A stretch of 64,000 nt of DNA, taken from Carya illinoinensis (lineage: Eukaryota; Streptophyta; Magnoliopsida; Fagales; Juglandaceae). The stretch is taken from positions 24,052,394 to 24,116,393 of the forward strand of contig NC_056765.1 in the NCBI RefSeq assembly GCF_018687715.1. Reading direction: 5' to 3'. Position 1 is the stretch's first letter. Every line of letters starts with the position of its first letter. The notes under the pieces were generated by a model, which worked only from the letters and a program-made list of their open reading frames with translations, was not told where the DNA came from and did no database searches. Both the position numbers and the translations under genes were made by a program. Shown here one piece after another: positions 33,734 through 45,800 of the stretch.

Positions 33734-34268
33734 TGTTGGGGGGATTTTTCCAAAAGTGTCAGCCCAACCCAAGTGGATGCGACGTCTAGCCCAAAGTCAG
33801 GCCGAGGCCCATTTAACTTAAGATGGCCTATCTGTGGGACTCCTAACCCCGGGAGAATGCCGGTCAAGCCGATGGGCCAGGTTGGCCATGGCTAAGAGAG
33901 CACTCAGTCTCCCTTTACCATTGAAGGAGTAGCACACCACCTTGATGGGACTCTACGACCTAACGCCACCTCCCAAAGACCATGCCACCTTAAATGGGTT
34001 CTGGCAAGAGGCACCCCTGCTCCAGAGGAGTAGGGCATAGGTCTCCAACCCTAGGGCCGAGTATAAAAGCCGCCCTATGAACACCGAGCAGGGTAACTAA
34101 AAACATACAACCTGGTTTTAGAGTCTTCCCTTTTTCTCCCCTACTGACTTAGGCATTGGAGGCTCCATCCAACTGCCATTTGGTCTCTAGACCTCGGAGT
34201 AACTTTGTGCGTGCAGGTCTAGCTCCCGAGGAGCCCAGCCCAAAGGTATACGAAATACGATGTTAACA
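33734..34268 (+). repeat. 3' LTR of gypsy element 2 (535 bp)
   Basis: Starts TGTTGGGGGG and ends GATGTTAACA, giving TG...CA with TGTTG/TTAACA inverted ends. It is preceded by a purine-rich GGAATTGGTGGGG-type tract that may be the polypurine tract. It aligns with 20878-21240 over its right 350 bases and with the start of the element 1 LTR over its first 25. Confidence 0.85.
34062..34069 (+). promoter_or_regulatory. TATA box of gypsy element 2, 3' LTR
   Basis: TATAAAAG followed by CCGCC, the same context as 21020-21027. Confidence 0.55.
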
Positions 34269-37200
34269 ACCGTGTTTGTGTGACTTGAGAATTGCCAGAG
34301 AAAAAGTTTCCTCGACTTTCGCATGACAAGTCAGTCGAGCAAAGCTACTCAACATTTGTTTGACATGTTGCTCGTGCCAAATATTAAACAAAGATGTCGG
34401 TCAAGTGAATAATGCGATGATAAATTAGGGTTTCCGCCTTACAATTCTAGATATTATGAAGAGAAAATCTAATAACGGGTCAGTCCATTATATCCCAAAT
34501 AACAGCCCCCAATATATGAGTGACATGTAGACATCCCAGATTAATTCTCATGTAGCTGTACATCAGATTTGAAATTTCCAAATCGATTCGCCCCCTCACA
34601 CAGAAAGAAAATCTCCTCCAGAGCATCCTCTTCTCCAAACCAATGCACAACCTTCTCCACCGCAAGCCTCCTCTCCAGAGCATCGTCTTTCTTCCCCCCG
34701 CCCCCTACGGTGCAAGAAAACTACTTCTCCATATGTCTGTGATTGGCCAAATCAAGTACTACATGTATGTTTCTGACTAATTCTTAGATGCCTAAGATCA
34801 ATGTCCTTCTTTACTTGTGTTTTATCGCAAGTATGTTTTATGCCCAAAATTACAGTAAGTGTATTTTATGCCCAGGATCGTCCGTTGCTTGTTTGAGTGC
34901 AAATCTCTATATATTATACAAACATCATCTTGCAAGTATCTATATATCATGTTTTGTATTATACAAAATTTGTTAATACCATCAAATTCTAATCGTATTC
35001 TGTACATGAAAGCTTATAGAGGACTATTTGAAGCAAATTGTAACTATATTTTAATTTCCTATTCTCTTCTCTGGTAATTTAAGGCTTTTTTAGATGACTA
35101 TTTGAAGATGGAGGGTTGGTGCATGGAACGTGTTCGATTAGCGACAAAATTGGTGATGGGAGATTGATTGATGATGGTATCATGCGGTAGTGGGCAACTG
35201 GAACTGCGGTGTGCAAAGGTTTTCTGAATAGGGCTCAAATCGATTTCTAAAGGGATATGGAGAAGATGTATTTTATCATCTAGTGTGATGAGTCTATTGT
35301 AATTTTTGTGAAATTGCTAATGTGGCAAAATGTTATTGGAGGGTTGTTAATGCCTCAATCTCGGATGGACAGCTGCAAAGCATTTCCCTATTATGAATAG
35401 TTTGACTAGTTTGGAATAGTGTATTTCATCCCAAAGTGTATTTTATCATTTCTCAAGATAAGAAAATCATTTGCAGCTCCGTGGACGTAAGCACATTGCC
35501 GAATAATGTAAATTTTTGTGTCATGTGATTGGTTTCTTGTTTTACTTTATTGCATCGTTTTTTCACAATATACTGCTTCAAAGTGCATTCTCATGATAAC
35601 TTATTTACTTTGAAAAGCTTATGTTCTCTCAAGCTCCATTTGGCAAAACATCTATTTTCAAAATTTTCAAATATTTTTATATATTTTCTTCCCAAACATT
35701 ACTCAAATATAAATACTTTTCAATTTTTAATCTTCAATTTTTTTCATCTATTCATTGCAACTTTCACAAACTCTTAAACAAAATTAAAAAACAAAAACGT
35801 CTTTTTTAAATTTAAAAATAAAAATTATATTACAAAATTATATTCAAACAATTTTTTTAACTTCATAATATATTTATTCAACTTATTTTCTCTCATTTTT
35901 TAAAATCCAATAAAATATCTTAACTCAAACTATTTTACTACTATTTATATATATTCTAATCATTCTTTTTCATCTATTAGTGGGTACCTTTTTCCGTACC
36001 TTCTTCACCAATTCGCAAATGGTAATGGTATTAATTAAACCATTAAAACTAGTTCGAGTGATCTTTATAATAAACATCATGACCTCCCTCTTTCAGCCAG
36101 CAATGATTTTGATGTTGAACATTTATGGAAATCACTTACATTAGTTGCCTTTTCTGTTGGATATAACTTCAACTATATATCTACTCAAATTTGTTACCCA
36201 AAGAGTAAAAAGAATGGCATTTTCTAATGAAAAATTATGTATACAACTGCCTAGTATAACCGGCGTGTCCATGTGACTTTTTTCTTTTTCTTTTTCTTTT
36301 TTATTTCCCTCTTCCTCTCCCTCCCATTTTGTTCCCCTTCTCTATCCCTCAAAATTTCATATCTCCCTCCCTCCCTCCATTTCCATCTCCGTCGGACCTC
36401 TCTCTCTCTCCCTCTCTATTTTGTTTTCTCCTCCCTCTTCCTCTCCTCAGATCTGAAATAGGAACCAATGGCGAGAATCCCGAACAGAGCCCTTCATCTT
36501 TGCAACTTCGTCTTCGTGGCACTGTCGTGATCTCTTCTAACTTCTTTCGCTAAGTTTTCCCCAGGCAAGGTCCATTGCATGTGACCCAGAAGGGACCAGC
36601 AGGGTTGGCGAGAATGACTAGGATACGAGTCAAAAAGAAGCAACTCTTTCACCTGTCAAATATATTGAAAGGGTTGCTCACTACCCACAAGTTAGAGACA
36701 TTGAATGTCAACAAGAGCGAAAGGAAACTAAAAATATAGGAAGGGGATGCGATTTTTTTTTTTTTTTTAATCTTTTATGGTGGTGCAGAAGTGCACATAA
36801 TAGACCTGTTAGGCCAAGATAATTCTTTCATCCGTCACAACAATACCTAGATACCCAAATCAGTAAAAAAATAAAAAATAAATAAAATCCCCTTAATTCC
36901 AAGCTTGAGGATCAACGTCACCCACTCTAAGTTGCATATTTAATTTAGTAGGAAAACATGAAGAGGGAGAGGGAGAGGACAGAGATGGAGATAGAGGGTG
37001 GAAGGGAGGGAGAGGGCCAAATAGTGAAGAGGATGATGGACTTCTAAAAACATGGAACATTGAAACTCAAGCATTTGATCCACATGATGGCAGGCCATAG
37101 GAATGCTTTTAGAGATGCTGACGTGTTAGCCGGTTGTATCATGGTTTGGCATGGCCGGTTATATCTAACAGGATTTTTTTCTAATGGATCCATGCAAGAG

Positions 37201-38102
37201 GATTGAAGATAGTATATGAAGCAACTTCTAAATGAAATAGGGGCCCATAGTACACATGGCTTTGATAAGAGACAGAGTATTGACAACTTGGGTGCTTTTA
37301 GTGCACACCATATTATATGGTTCGCCTCATGAATGAAACGAGTTTATGATACACTACTGATTGCTTCAAATTGTCAACTATTCATGATAAATAATTTTAC
37401 TTATCATCCATACACATTACACATCACATATATTTTAATTTTTCTTTTTCATTTTTCCTATAACAAATATGTAGTGTATGGATGTTAAGCAGAACAACTC
37501 AATTAATTTAATAAAAATAAAATAAAATAAAAAATAATATTAAAATATATAAAGTATGTAGTGTGGGATGATAAATAGTATCCCTCATTGGCAATAGGGA
37601 TTTGCATTTCTTTCTTAAAATGTTGCTACTATGCTGCATAGTTTTGATCGTGGGGCATGTCCTTAGTATAAATTGTAATTTTTTTCTTTTAAATATTTAT
37701 AAAAAATCAATAGATTAATAGTCACTTTTTTAATTATTATGAAAAAAAAAAAGAAATGCATAAGTGCTCAAATTGAGAGGACAAACTCAAGTGACATTAT
37801 TATTTTTCTTCTTTCTTTTGTGGGTAAGATTTATCAAAATTCTTGACATATTGATTGCTTTTAGCTGTTAATCTACTTTGGATTAAGATGGCCTATACTT
37901 TATGTTCAAAATGGGACATTTTTTTAAAACAATTTTTTTGACAGGTGTACAAAACAGGACTTAGAGTGCAATCCAAACATTGAGGGGGTCTTATGATTTT
38001 TTTTTTTTCTTGCTAATTTGAGTTTCTCTAGTAACATTAAATGATTAATAAATAATGTAAAATTTACTTTATATATTTCATGCACTATAAACTCTAGAGT
38101 TT
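34269..38102. other. Intergenic DNA, no supported gene
   Basis: The bases right after the LTR (ACCGTGTTTGTGTGACTTGAG) resemble the leader start of the gypsy family. From 34300 on the DNA is AT-rich and non-coding. Positions 36273-36450 are a strong pyrimidine tract (TTTTTC and CTCTCC runs) followed by an ATG at 36468 that opens only about 20 codons before a stop. Positions 36755-36770 are a T run. No exon chain could be built. Confidence 0.4.
35616..35960 (-). repeat. Dispersed AT-rich MITE-like family, copy C (inverted)
   Basis: Inverted relative to copies A and B. It starts CTCCATTTGGCAAAACATC and passes through TTCTTCCCAAACATT and TTTTTAACTTCATAATAT-like blocks to AATCCAATAAAATATCTTAA. 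The order of blocks is the reverse complement of 5640-5957. Non-coding. Confidence 0.5.
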
Positions 38103-38210
38103 AAGTAACAACTCTAAGGCCAGCTCCAGATATTTCTAGAGAGAGAAGCTCTCCCTTTTCTCTAGAAACCCAAACCGAAAACCCTTCCTAGAGGGAGGTG
38201 GGAGCTTCAA

Positions 38211-38213
<3 letters not shown>

Positions 38214-38274
<61 letters not shown>
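38214..38274 (+). repeat. (CT)n microsatellite
   Basis: An uninterrupted CT repeat of about 61 bases inside the poly-A retroposon. The open frame that spans it (Ser-Leu repeats) is an artefact of the repeat. Confidence 0.95.
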
Positions 38275-38276
<2 letters not shown>

Positions 38277-39570
38277 CCAATGTCTCTTTCGACCTTCAAT
38301 CCGTCATTTTCCTGTCTTCATTTTTGTGTTTTTATTTTTATTTTATGTTTATGGTCAAAGCATGGAGAACTATAGTTTTGATGTTTATGGCAGCCATTGA
38401 GCAACACGCGCTCTACCACGGGGTTCCTTAGCTGACGATCTCTCAAACTATCGAAGGATTTGCCAAAAGGAGCAGCATGTGAGCCACGTGCTAGGGTCAA
38501 AGTGCGTGCGTGGCTTCCATGCAGCACCACACAGAAGGGTTCTGTTGCCGCCACGGAGCCACGTGTGGTATTTCCAAGGTCAGTGACTTCGGTACCTTCA
38601 GGATCAACGGTCTAGCACACTCCTAGAATTATGCGTGTCCTTCATAGCCACTACAGCCTCCTTGCTCAGTGTGTTTTTAGATTTTCTGTGGTTTAAGTTT
38701 AGGATTTTAGATTTCTTATGTATTTTCAGATTTCCTGTTGTTTGTTGTTAGTGTTGGTGTTGTTGTTTGTGTTTTGTAAAAATAAAAGAAATAGGCTATT
38801 GGACATTTTGTCCATAGCAGCAGAACCCTCTCCTCCTTTGGAAGATGGGTGATGGTTTTCCCGCTCCTCTTTTGGAAGATGGGTGTAACGCCCCGGTCCC
38901 GAATGGAGTCGAAGAGTTACTACAAGTCACCTAAATCCTTTTTCACAATATAAATAAATATTTCAAAGACTCTATAAACGTATCATCATCCACTTTCAAA
39001 GACTCCATAACCATAAATACGACAACTCAAGGCTTAGTATAATTGTCAACATCCCAATAAATCTAGTCAATACAAAATATCAAACTACAAAATAATAACA
39101 TTTTAATAATCTCAATACTTATTTCCTACACTTAGCAAATCTTGTACCCACTTTCTATTCTTGATCATCAGTCTAAGCATTCGCTTCATCTGAAAAATAT
39201 TGTGGAGATAAGGGGTGAGTTATTAACAACTCAGTAAGCAGAAAACATATATTAGTATGTAAACATAAGCATTTTCACAGAGTTTATAATGCAAAAACAA
39301 AACATTTCAGTTTCAATATGCAAATCTCAAAAATACTTATCATCAGAAAATCAGAGTAACACTTCAAACTATTCATATACAAAAACCAACTTTTATATTT
39401 AAAGATGCCTTTGACACAACATGACTAAACATTTTCATCTTATCATATCATATCAGAGCATCATATCAGAATAGAGACCATGTTTAACCTACGCGGTAGG
39501 GTTGTGCATTATGCGAAAAGCCAAGCAGAACAAAAATCATCGTGTTACCAAAGCAATTGCACTCAAAGCA

Positions 39571-39757
39571 GAGACCACTATTATATCCCATGGCAGGGCT
39601 AGAGGTCATTATAACTTCCCATGACAAGGCTAGAGGTCACTATTATATCTCATGATAAGATCAGAGGTCAATATTGTATCCTGTGACAGAGCCAGAGGTC
39701 ACTATTGTATCCCATGACAGGGCTAGGGGTCACTATTGTATCCTGTCACAAGGCCAA
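39571..39757 (+). repeat. 31-bp minisatellite, about 6 units
   Basis: GAGGTCA-type starts are spaced 31 bases apart at 39602, 39633, 39664, 39695 and 39726, each followed by CTATTGTATCCCATGACAGGGCTA-like text. Located inside the LTR-like element. Confidence 0.9.
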
Positions 39758-40796
39758 ATATCAGAGTAAAACAGAATCAGAATCACCATATCAGTACCAG
39801 AATCATAAAATCATGCCAAAAGTTTTTCAGATGCCATATTATATCAAAACAGAGTACTGAAATAAATCAAAATCATTTCACATATTTAAAAACATATTTA
39901 AAACATCTTCACATCACATGCATAAATTTTCATAAATTTTATATTCGCTCTTTTTGCATAAGAATGCACAGAATTAACTCATGTCTACACCGACCATGAC
40001 TAAAAAAATACTTTCTCTTGTACAGATTTTTTGCATATTCAGAATACATAATTGAGGTTGTTTTTAGATTTTTTTTCAAAACAAACATGCATACTTTTAA
40101 AATCAACCTCATTTCATTTCTTTTATACAAAGTCTAGTATAGGAATCCTACTTATTTTAACTTCTTAGTCTTTCAGAAATTCCTCACAACAATGCCAAAC
40201 GAATAATCAATCGTCACCTATAAAAAATCATTTAGCTTGAATAAATCTCTAATTGAAAACGTAACTTGTAATCGTACCTAAAATACTCAAATTACCTACT
40301 TTAATTCCTCATAAACCTAAAGTTCTCTTAACCCAAAAATATCATTACTTTCTAAATTCATCAATATCCACTTAATAATCACTTAGCCTAATTCTAACTC
40401 ATTCACAAGTCTATTTAAAAAGTCAAATCTGAACCCGCACAAGATACCACTAGGTGTTTTGTAACAACTGCTAACTACTCAAAATTTGACCAAGACGCCC
40501 CCCTTGAAATATTTTAAAACAATCTGCCAACACTTCCTTCCAACTAAAGGGTAAGGGTGTAATTAATATAAAAAAAAAAATAACTTAAGAGTCTTTCATT
40601 GAATACACATGATAGGGAGAGCCTATAGGTAATAATGCAATATGTGTGGTGGAACCCAAATGGCTACCACAAAATGAAGCTTCAGATTAGAAACACCAGA
40701 GGAGAAACCGTGTGAGAAACTCATTGAGAAGCAACGATAAAGAGGCATTGAGGTGGCTGAGGGAGCGGCAGTGAACTGTGGGAATGAGAGAGAAGG

Positions 40797-40800
<4 letters not shown>

Positions 40801-40832
<32 letters not shown>
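40801..40832 (+). repeat. (GA)n microsatellite
   Basis: Sixteen GA units inside the LTR-like element. Confidence 0.95.
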
Positions 40833-40835
<3 letters not shown>

Positions 40836-42353
40836 TAACAGAGAGATGAAATGTAGGGAGCTCGGCTTGTGCATACCGAGACGGCATGAGGGTGACGGCG
40901 ACCAAGTAGGACTGTAGATCAACAGTGGTTCGTGCGATGGTGGATCGCGGTGTGCAGCGACGTCACTCAGCTTCTGCTACGCACGGGCTGAGAGCAAAAC
41001 TATGCTCTGTTTTTCTAGATTAAAAACAAAGGTTGTTATGGTGAACATTTCGTGCACTCAGGTGGTGACCGTGAGGATATGCAGTGGCTCCATTAGGGCG
41101 GTCTAACCATGGGCTTAGGTGGGGTGGTTTTCTGCTTGGGTTGCTGCAGCAAGATGGAGTGGAGCTGCCGCTTGAAGGGGCTCACATGCAGTGGCTGGGT
41201 TGAACGTGTAGCTATGACGGGGTTGGTTTCATTCTCTCAGTTTGCCCAAATGCCAAGGCTGAGAGCTAGGGTGAACGACAACTTGAAGCTGGCGGCTTGC
41301 GAAGGTGCTGCAAGGAAGGGCTTTGGTAGAGGTTGGCGGCAGTGCGTAGTTTCTAAAATGCAAGGGAGGAAAGTATGAATATTTATAGGTGATTGGAAAA
41401 ACCCTAAGGGAAAAGCTCAGAGGAAGAAACGTGCATGGGAGACGTGCATGGGTGTGGAGACTAATGCTAGTGGGCTTCTCACGGACTTGGGCTTTGAGGC
41501 TCAAAGTTTGGGCTTCGACTTAACTTCTAAAATAAACGAACTTGTGCCACAAATTTCACTTGTGCCACAAATTTCTTGGCCCGTTAAAACAAATTTCACT
41601 CATTCCATAAAAATATTAATAATTTTAACCTAATTAGCAATCCCAAAATAGAAAAAATCTATAATCAATATCCGTCAAAAATAAAAACTTATAATCTCAA
41701 GTGGCATTGGTGCTGGCCTGGGTGTTACAATGGAGGTGGTTTTCCCTCTCCTTCTTTGGAGGTTAGGAGATGGTTATCTTTATTTTTCTAGAGTGGTGTA
41801 TTTTCAGACAAACCGGGATTAGTATCTTTTTTTTTATAGAGTCTCATATCTCAGAAGGTTTTGTCATTAGAGAGCTTATAAAAGTTAAGATAATGCCCAT
41901 CATAAAGAAATTTGTATGCGGGGAAGCCCTAAACAGATGAGTAGTTTGGCTTGTAATCTTGATTTTTTTCTGTATTTATCAGTCACAACTGTAATTTTGG
42001 TTCTTTGAATGAAATGAAGTCAATTTCTCCTTAAAAAAAATAAAAGTAACAACTCACAGAGATATATTAACTAATTAGTATCATCCTCTTAAATATTACC
42101 GAGTAGTATCAACTATCAATAGTACTCTCTATCAAGAATCAATGATCAAGATTATATATAATTTATTGACTACTTTTTCATTATCTTAACGATCAAACTT
42201 AAACCAAGGCTTTATACAAATTAGAGCAATTTCCAGTTTCAAAAGCGGCGATGATCTCAAAGGTTTTTAGTTACCTCCTTATTTGAAGGGTGAGGTTTTT
42301 CTCTTAGCATAGAGGTGTGTCTCTTAGACTGTTACTAGTCTGAAGAGGTGGTA

Positions 42354-42672
42354 CATGGAGGAGGAGTTGACAAAAAAGTGGGAAGGCCTTAGCCTTACAT
42401 ACAAGGAAAAAAAAGAAGGTGATACTGCTTTCTTCTATCCTGGACAAGGCTGAGGAACAAGAGAGATGTTGTCTTTTCGCAATGATTATAGCAAATAAGA
42501 TAGTTAACAGAAAGGCATTCAAATGGACTATTTCAAGGATCTGGAAGACTGAAGGATGGATTCAATACTATGAGGTGGGTGAGGACAGGTACTTGAATTC
42601 ACTTGTTGCAGCTATGGGGGTCACTAATGGACATGTGACCCTCTCTATTTAAAAATAAATAAATAAATAAAT
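42354..42672 (+). pseudogene. Truncated LINE ORF1 (DUF4283) fragment with A-rich tail
   Basis: The ATG at 42354 begins MEEELTKKWEGLSLT, parallel to LEAEWEKLTLT at the start of the ORF1 of the LINE at 12.9-18.6 kb. After a frameshift the text IIANKIVNRKAFKWTISRIWK and VGEDRYL follows, again the DUF4283 pattern. The similarity ends near 42600, and an AAATAAATAAATAAATAAAT tail follows at 42651-42672. It looks like a 3'-deleted L1 copy on the plus strand. No target duplication was found. Confidence 0.65.
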
Positions 42673-42871
42673 TACTCCCACGCTAGTGAGTCTGCAAGTA
42701 ATTTTAATATAAATTCAACCATCCATGCTGGGTAAAAGCAAGGGGAAGATTTGCTTACATATCACGTCTTCAACAGTTCACCAGTTACGGATATCATTAA
42801 TAGTGTTCGAAATATAATTTGAAACAAAGCAGAACAAAGAAAAAGTTTTATAAACCTGGTTGTATTGCTCC

Positions 42872-45800
42872 TCAAAAGGATTGTCGACGTCTCTGTCCCC
42901 GATTTCTTTGTGTTGGTCTATGCTGGATTTTTCTTCCAAGATACAGTTTGGGAAAGATCTTGAAAAGAATGCCATCAACTTTTATGAAATACCATATCCT
43001 CCACCTCTTCCAAAACATAAGCGGCCCAATGAAAATCCCAAAGCCGAAAACGTATCCCAATTCAATACTTAGATAGTTCCAATTAATCACAATCCTTGAA
43101 TCGGATGGAGTTTCTCCAAATGTTGGAGGTAGAGGTATTGGCTCGCATTTTTCTTTCAAAGGGAAGCCACATAATCGTTGATTCCCTTCATAGGAAGTTT
43201 CCGAAAATGTAGCAAATTGCTTGATCAGTGGAATTCTTCCAAACAGTTGGTTGAATGAAAGGTTGAGGACTGACAGAAAAATAAGACCATCTACGAGTTG
43301 CAAAGGGATCTCCCCTGTAAGCTCATTGCTTGACAGGTCTAGTGACTCAAGATGGCTCAACTTTCCCAAAGATGATGGGATTAGGCCAGTGAAGACATTA
43401 TTTGACAAGTTGAGAACATTTAACAATTTGAGTTCTCATAATTCTTCAGGAATAGGCCCAATGAGATTGTTGTATGAAAAGTCAATACAATTGAGGATTG
43501 TTGGGATCTTCACGAACTGTTGCTCAAGACCCTTGCTGACAATCTTTAAAGTATCTTGGTAATAATGATGAGGACCTAATCCATAAAAGTCAAATTGAAG
43601 ATAATTCAGCTTTGTCTGTTCCTCATCGTCACCAGCTATCATTGTCTTCCATGCAGTGAAGGAACTTTTTGATAGTTTTCCACTGAATTTGTTGAAAGCT
43701 AGATCCAGAATTTGAAGGTCCGGCCAAGTGGCATTCGGCCCCAGGCAACCAATGGACCCATAAAACTTGTTTGATCGCAAAACAAGGACACGCAAACTGA
43801 AACTGTTCTTCAAATAACAAGGGAAGTTGTCTTCGATGTGGTTGTTCCCAATATGCAAGACTTTCAGCATTGTGCAATTGGCTAGAGATTTTGGCAACTC
43901 CCCTTCTAGTTGGTTTTCATTGAGAGCTAGAGTTTGTAAATGACAATTGCTCGAAAATGCATCAGAAATTGTGCCAATGAGGTTGTTTCTCCCCAGATTT
44001 AGCACTCCTAGCATCTCACTCATTTCAATCAAGCACCGGGGAATTCTTCCATTGAAGGAATTGTTTGACAAATCTAAAACTTGAAGATATGTAACATTGC
44101 ATATTGAAACAGGAATACTCCCATTGAATTTGTTGCTTGAAAGGGAGAAGAAATTAGTGGTATTGGGCAAGTTCTCAATGCTTTTTTGTATGGAAGAGTT
44201 GAAATTATTCCTTGACAAATCCAAGTACACAACATTGGGGAGAAAAACCGGGAATTGGCCATGGAGACGGTTGGAACGAAGGTCTAGCATATTTAAAGTT
44301 GGACAACTGAGGAACGGTCCCTCTAGAGATACTAGGTAGTTAAAAGAGAGATTCAAGCGAGCTAGATTAGGAAGTTTCCAGATCCAACTGGGTACCTCTC
44401 CTTGGATCTGATTATGGGAAAGGTCTAGTTCCAATAATAAAGATTGGCTCCTCAAGAAATCAGGAAATGTTTTCAAAATGTTAGAAGAAAGTTTCAATGT
44501 GCTGATTTGAGGAAATAGGGATACCAAAGAATTGATTCCATTGTGTTCAATCAACAAGTTATTGAATGAAAGATCAAGATTTGAAAGGCTTTTCAATTGT
44601 TGGATGGAATCAAGCTGCATTGACCCATTAAAGTTGTTAGAAGAAAGGTAGAGGACCTTAAGGCCCCGGAGTTCAAAAATAGACATCGGTATTGGCCCTT
44701 CCAAGTTGTTGTTGGACAAATCAAGGATGTATAGTGGGTGAGAAGAAATATTGGGGAACTCGTCAAGTTGGCCAGAAAATCGGTTGTTGGAAAGTTGTAA
44801 TTCCAGCAATAACGGAAGGGAAAACAGAGAAATCGGAAGACCACCTTCAAGCGAATTGTATCTCAAGTCAAGATTTTTCAAATTCAGAAGTTCTTTCCAT
44901 TGAGTGGAAGTAATCTTACCTGTTAAATCATTATGGGTAAGGTAAATTTCTGTCAATCTCTTGGCCATACTGAATGATGGAATTGGTCCTGTGAAATTGT
45001 TGTATGACATATCCAAAAATACCAACTGTGTGAGGGTTGCCATTGACTTTGGGATTGATCCACTAAAATTGCAACTATTCAAATCAACTGTGGTCAACAT
45101 TTTTAGGTTACCAATAGAATCCGGCAATGTCCCTGAAAAACAAGTACCCCCTAGTACTAGGGTTCGAAGATTTCCATTACGAGGAAATTCTGATAAAGAA
45201 CCTTGTAGCATCGGATTACCTGATAATTGAAGCCTTTGCAGTGTTGGAATTTGAAAGATCTTTTCTGGAAACTTCCCATTCAAATTGCTTGAGGTGAAAC
45301 TCAAGGATGTCAAGTTTTTGCAGTCTGCAAAAAATTCCGGAACTGGAACAAAAAACTGGTTATGAGCCAGATTAATAACTGAGAGGGACTGGAGATTCTG
45401 CAAGGATGGATCAAAAGGCCCAGAAAGATAACATTTTGACATGCTCAACACTCTTAGACGTGGCAGTGAAGATGATAGGGCCTGACACCACTCATACCCT
45501 TTTGATGAGATAATTACCCCATCAAGATGAAGTTCCCTAAGCCCCGAAAGATTCTGAACTAACGTAGATAGATTTGGGTTCTCAAGCATAAGCAAATAAG
45601 TACTCCGGTAAGAAAGGATGGATAAATCAAGAGTAGCCAACCTTTTGAGGTGTGAAATCTCGAGCGGAATCTGCCCAGCAAAGCCTGCAGTTGACAGATT
45701 CAAGTAGGTCAAATTGCTGAGCTTTGTAAACTGGGATGGAATCTGGGAAGAATCAAACTCGTTATAGGCCAAGTTTAGCTCTTGGAGATGCTGAAGATTG

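Larger units (their letters stand above)
20878..34268 (+). mobile_element. Tat-like Ty3/gypsy retrotransposon, element 2, with nested hAT
   Basis: Order: truncated 5' LTR (20878-21240), degenerate PBS and leader (21241 on), pol remnant (RT, RNase H, integrase; about 21600-24450), tandem-repeat zone (24585-25995), antisense coding region on the minus strand (27480-33375) interrupted by a hAT transposon (28099-31969), then 3' LTR (33734-34268). Gag and protease are absent, as in element 1. Without the hAT insert it is about 9.5 kb. The large size, repeats between pol and the 3' LTR, antisense ORF and PBS-region phrase fit the Tat/Ogre lineage. All coding parts are broken. Confidence 0.82.
38884..41729 (+). 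mobile_element. LTR-like element of 2.85 kb (solo LTR candidate)
   Basis: Begins TGTAACGCCCCGGTCCC and ends CTGGGTGTTACA, so the ends are TG...CA with imperfect inverted TGTAACRCCC. ATGGG (38879-38883) and ATGGA (41730-41734) flank it as a likely 5-bp target duplication with one mismatch. No gag or pol text was found inside on either strand. It holds a 31-bp tandem repeat (39571-39757) and a (GA)n run (40801-40832). Long non-coding LTRs starting TGTAACGCCCC are common for plant chromovirus-type gypsy elements. A solo LTR or a non-coding LARD-like unit are both possible. Confidence 0.65.
38103..42055 (+). mobile_element. Short poly-A retroposon with 12-bp target duplication, split by an LTR-like insert
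   Basis: AAGTAACAACTC occurs at 38103-38114 and again at 42044-42055, immediately after an A-rich tail (TTAAAAAAAATAAA, 42031-42043). Removing the nested element at 38884-41729 and one copy of its duplicated ATGGR leaves a retroposon of about 1.08 kb. Its 5' part has a palindromic TCTAGAGAGAGAAGCTCTCC segment and a long (CT)n tract. Its 3' part ends TTCTTTGAATGAAATGAAG before the tail. No reverse transcriptase is present. It is a non-autonomous LINE-mobilised sequence or a retroposed transcript. Confidence 0.7.

Noticed and set aside
33416..33895. Plus-strand frame of 159 codons before the right gypsy LTR
   Set aside because: No motif and no counterpart in element 1. It overlaps the region before the polypurine tract and the start of the LTR, so it is most likely chance.
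36468..36527. ATG after a pyrimidine-rich tract opening MARIPNRALHLCNF
   Set aside because: Only about 20 codons before a stop, no convincing donor site or second exon, and no secure family match.
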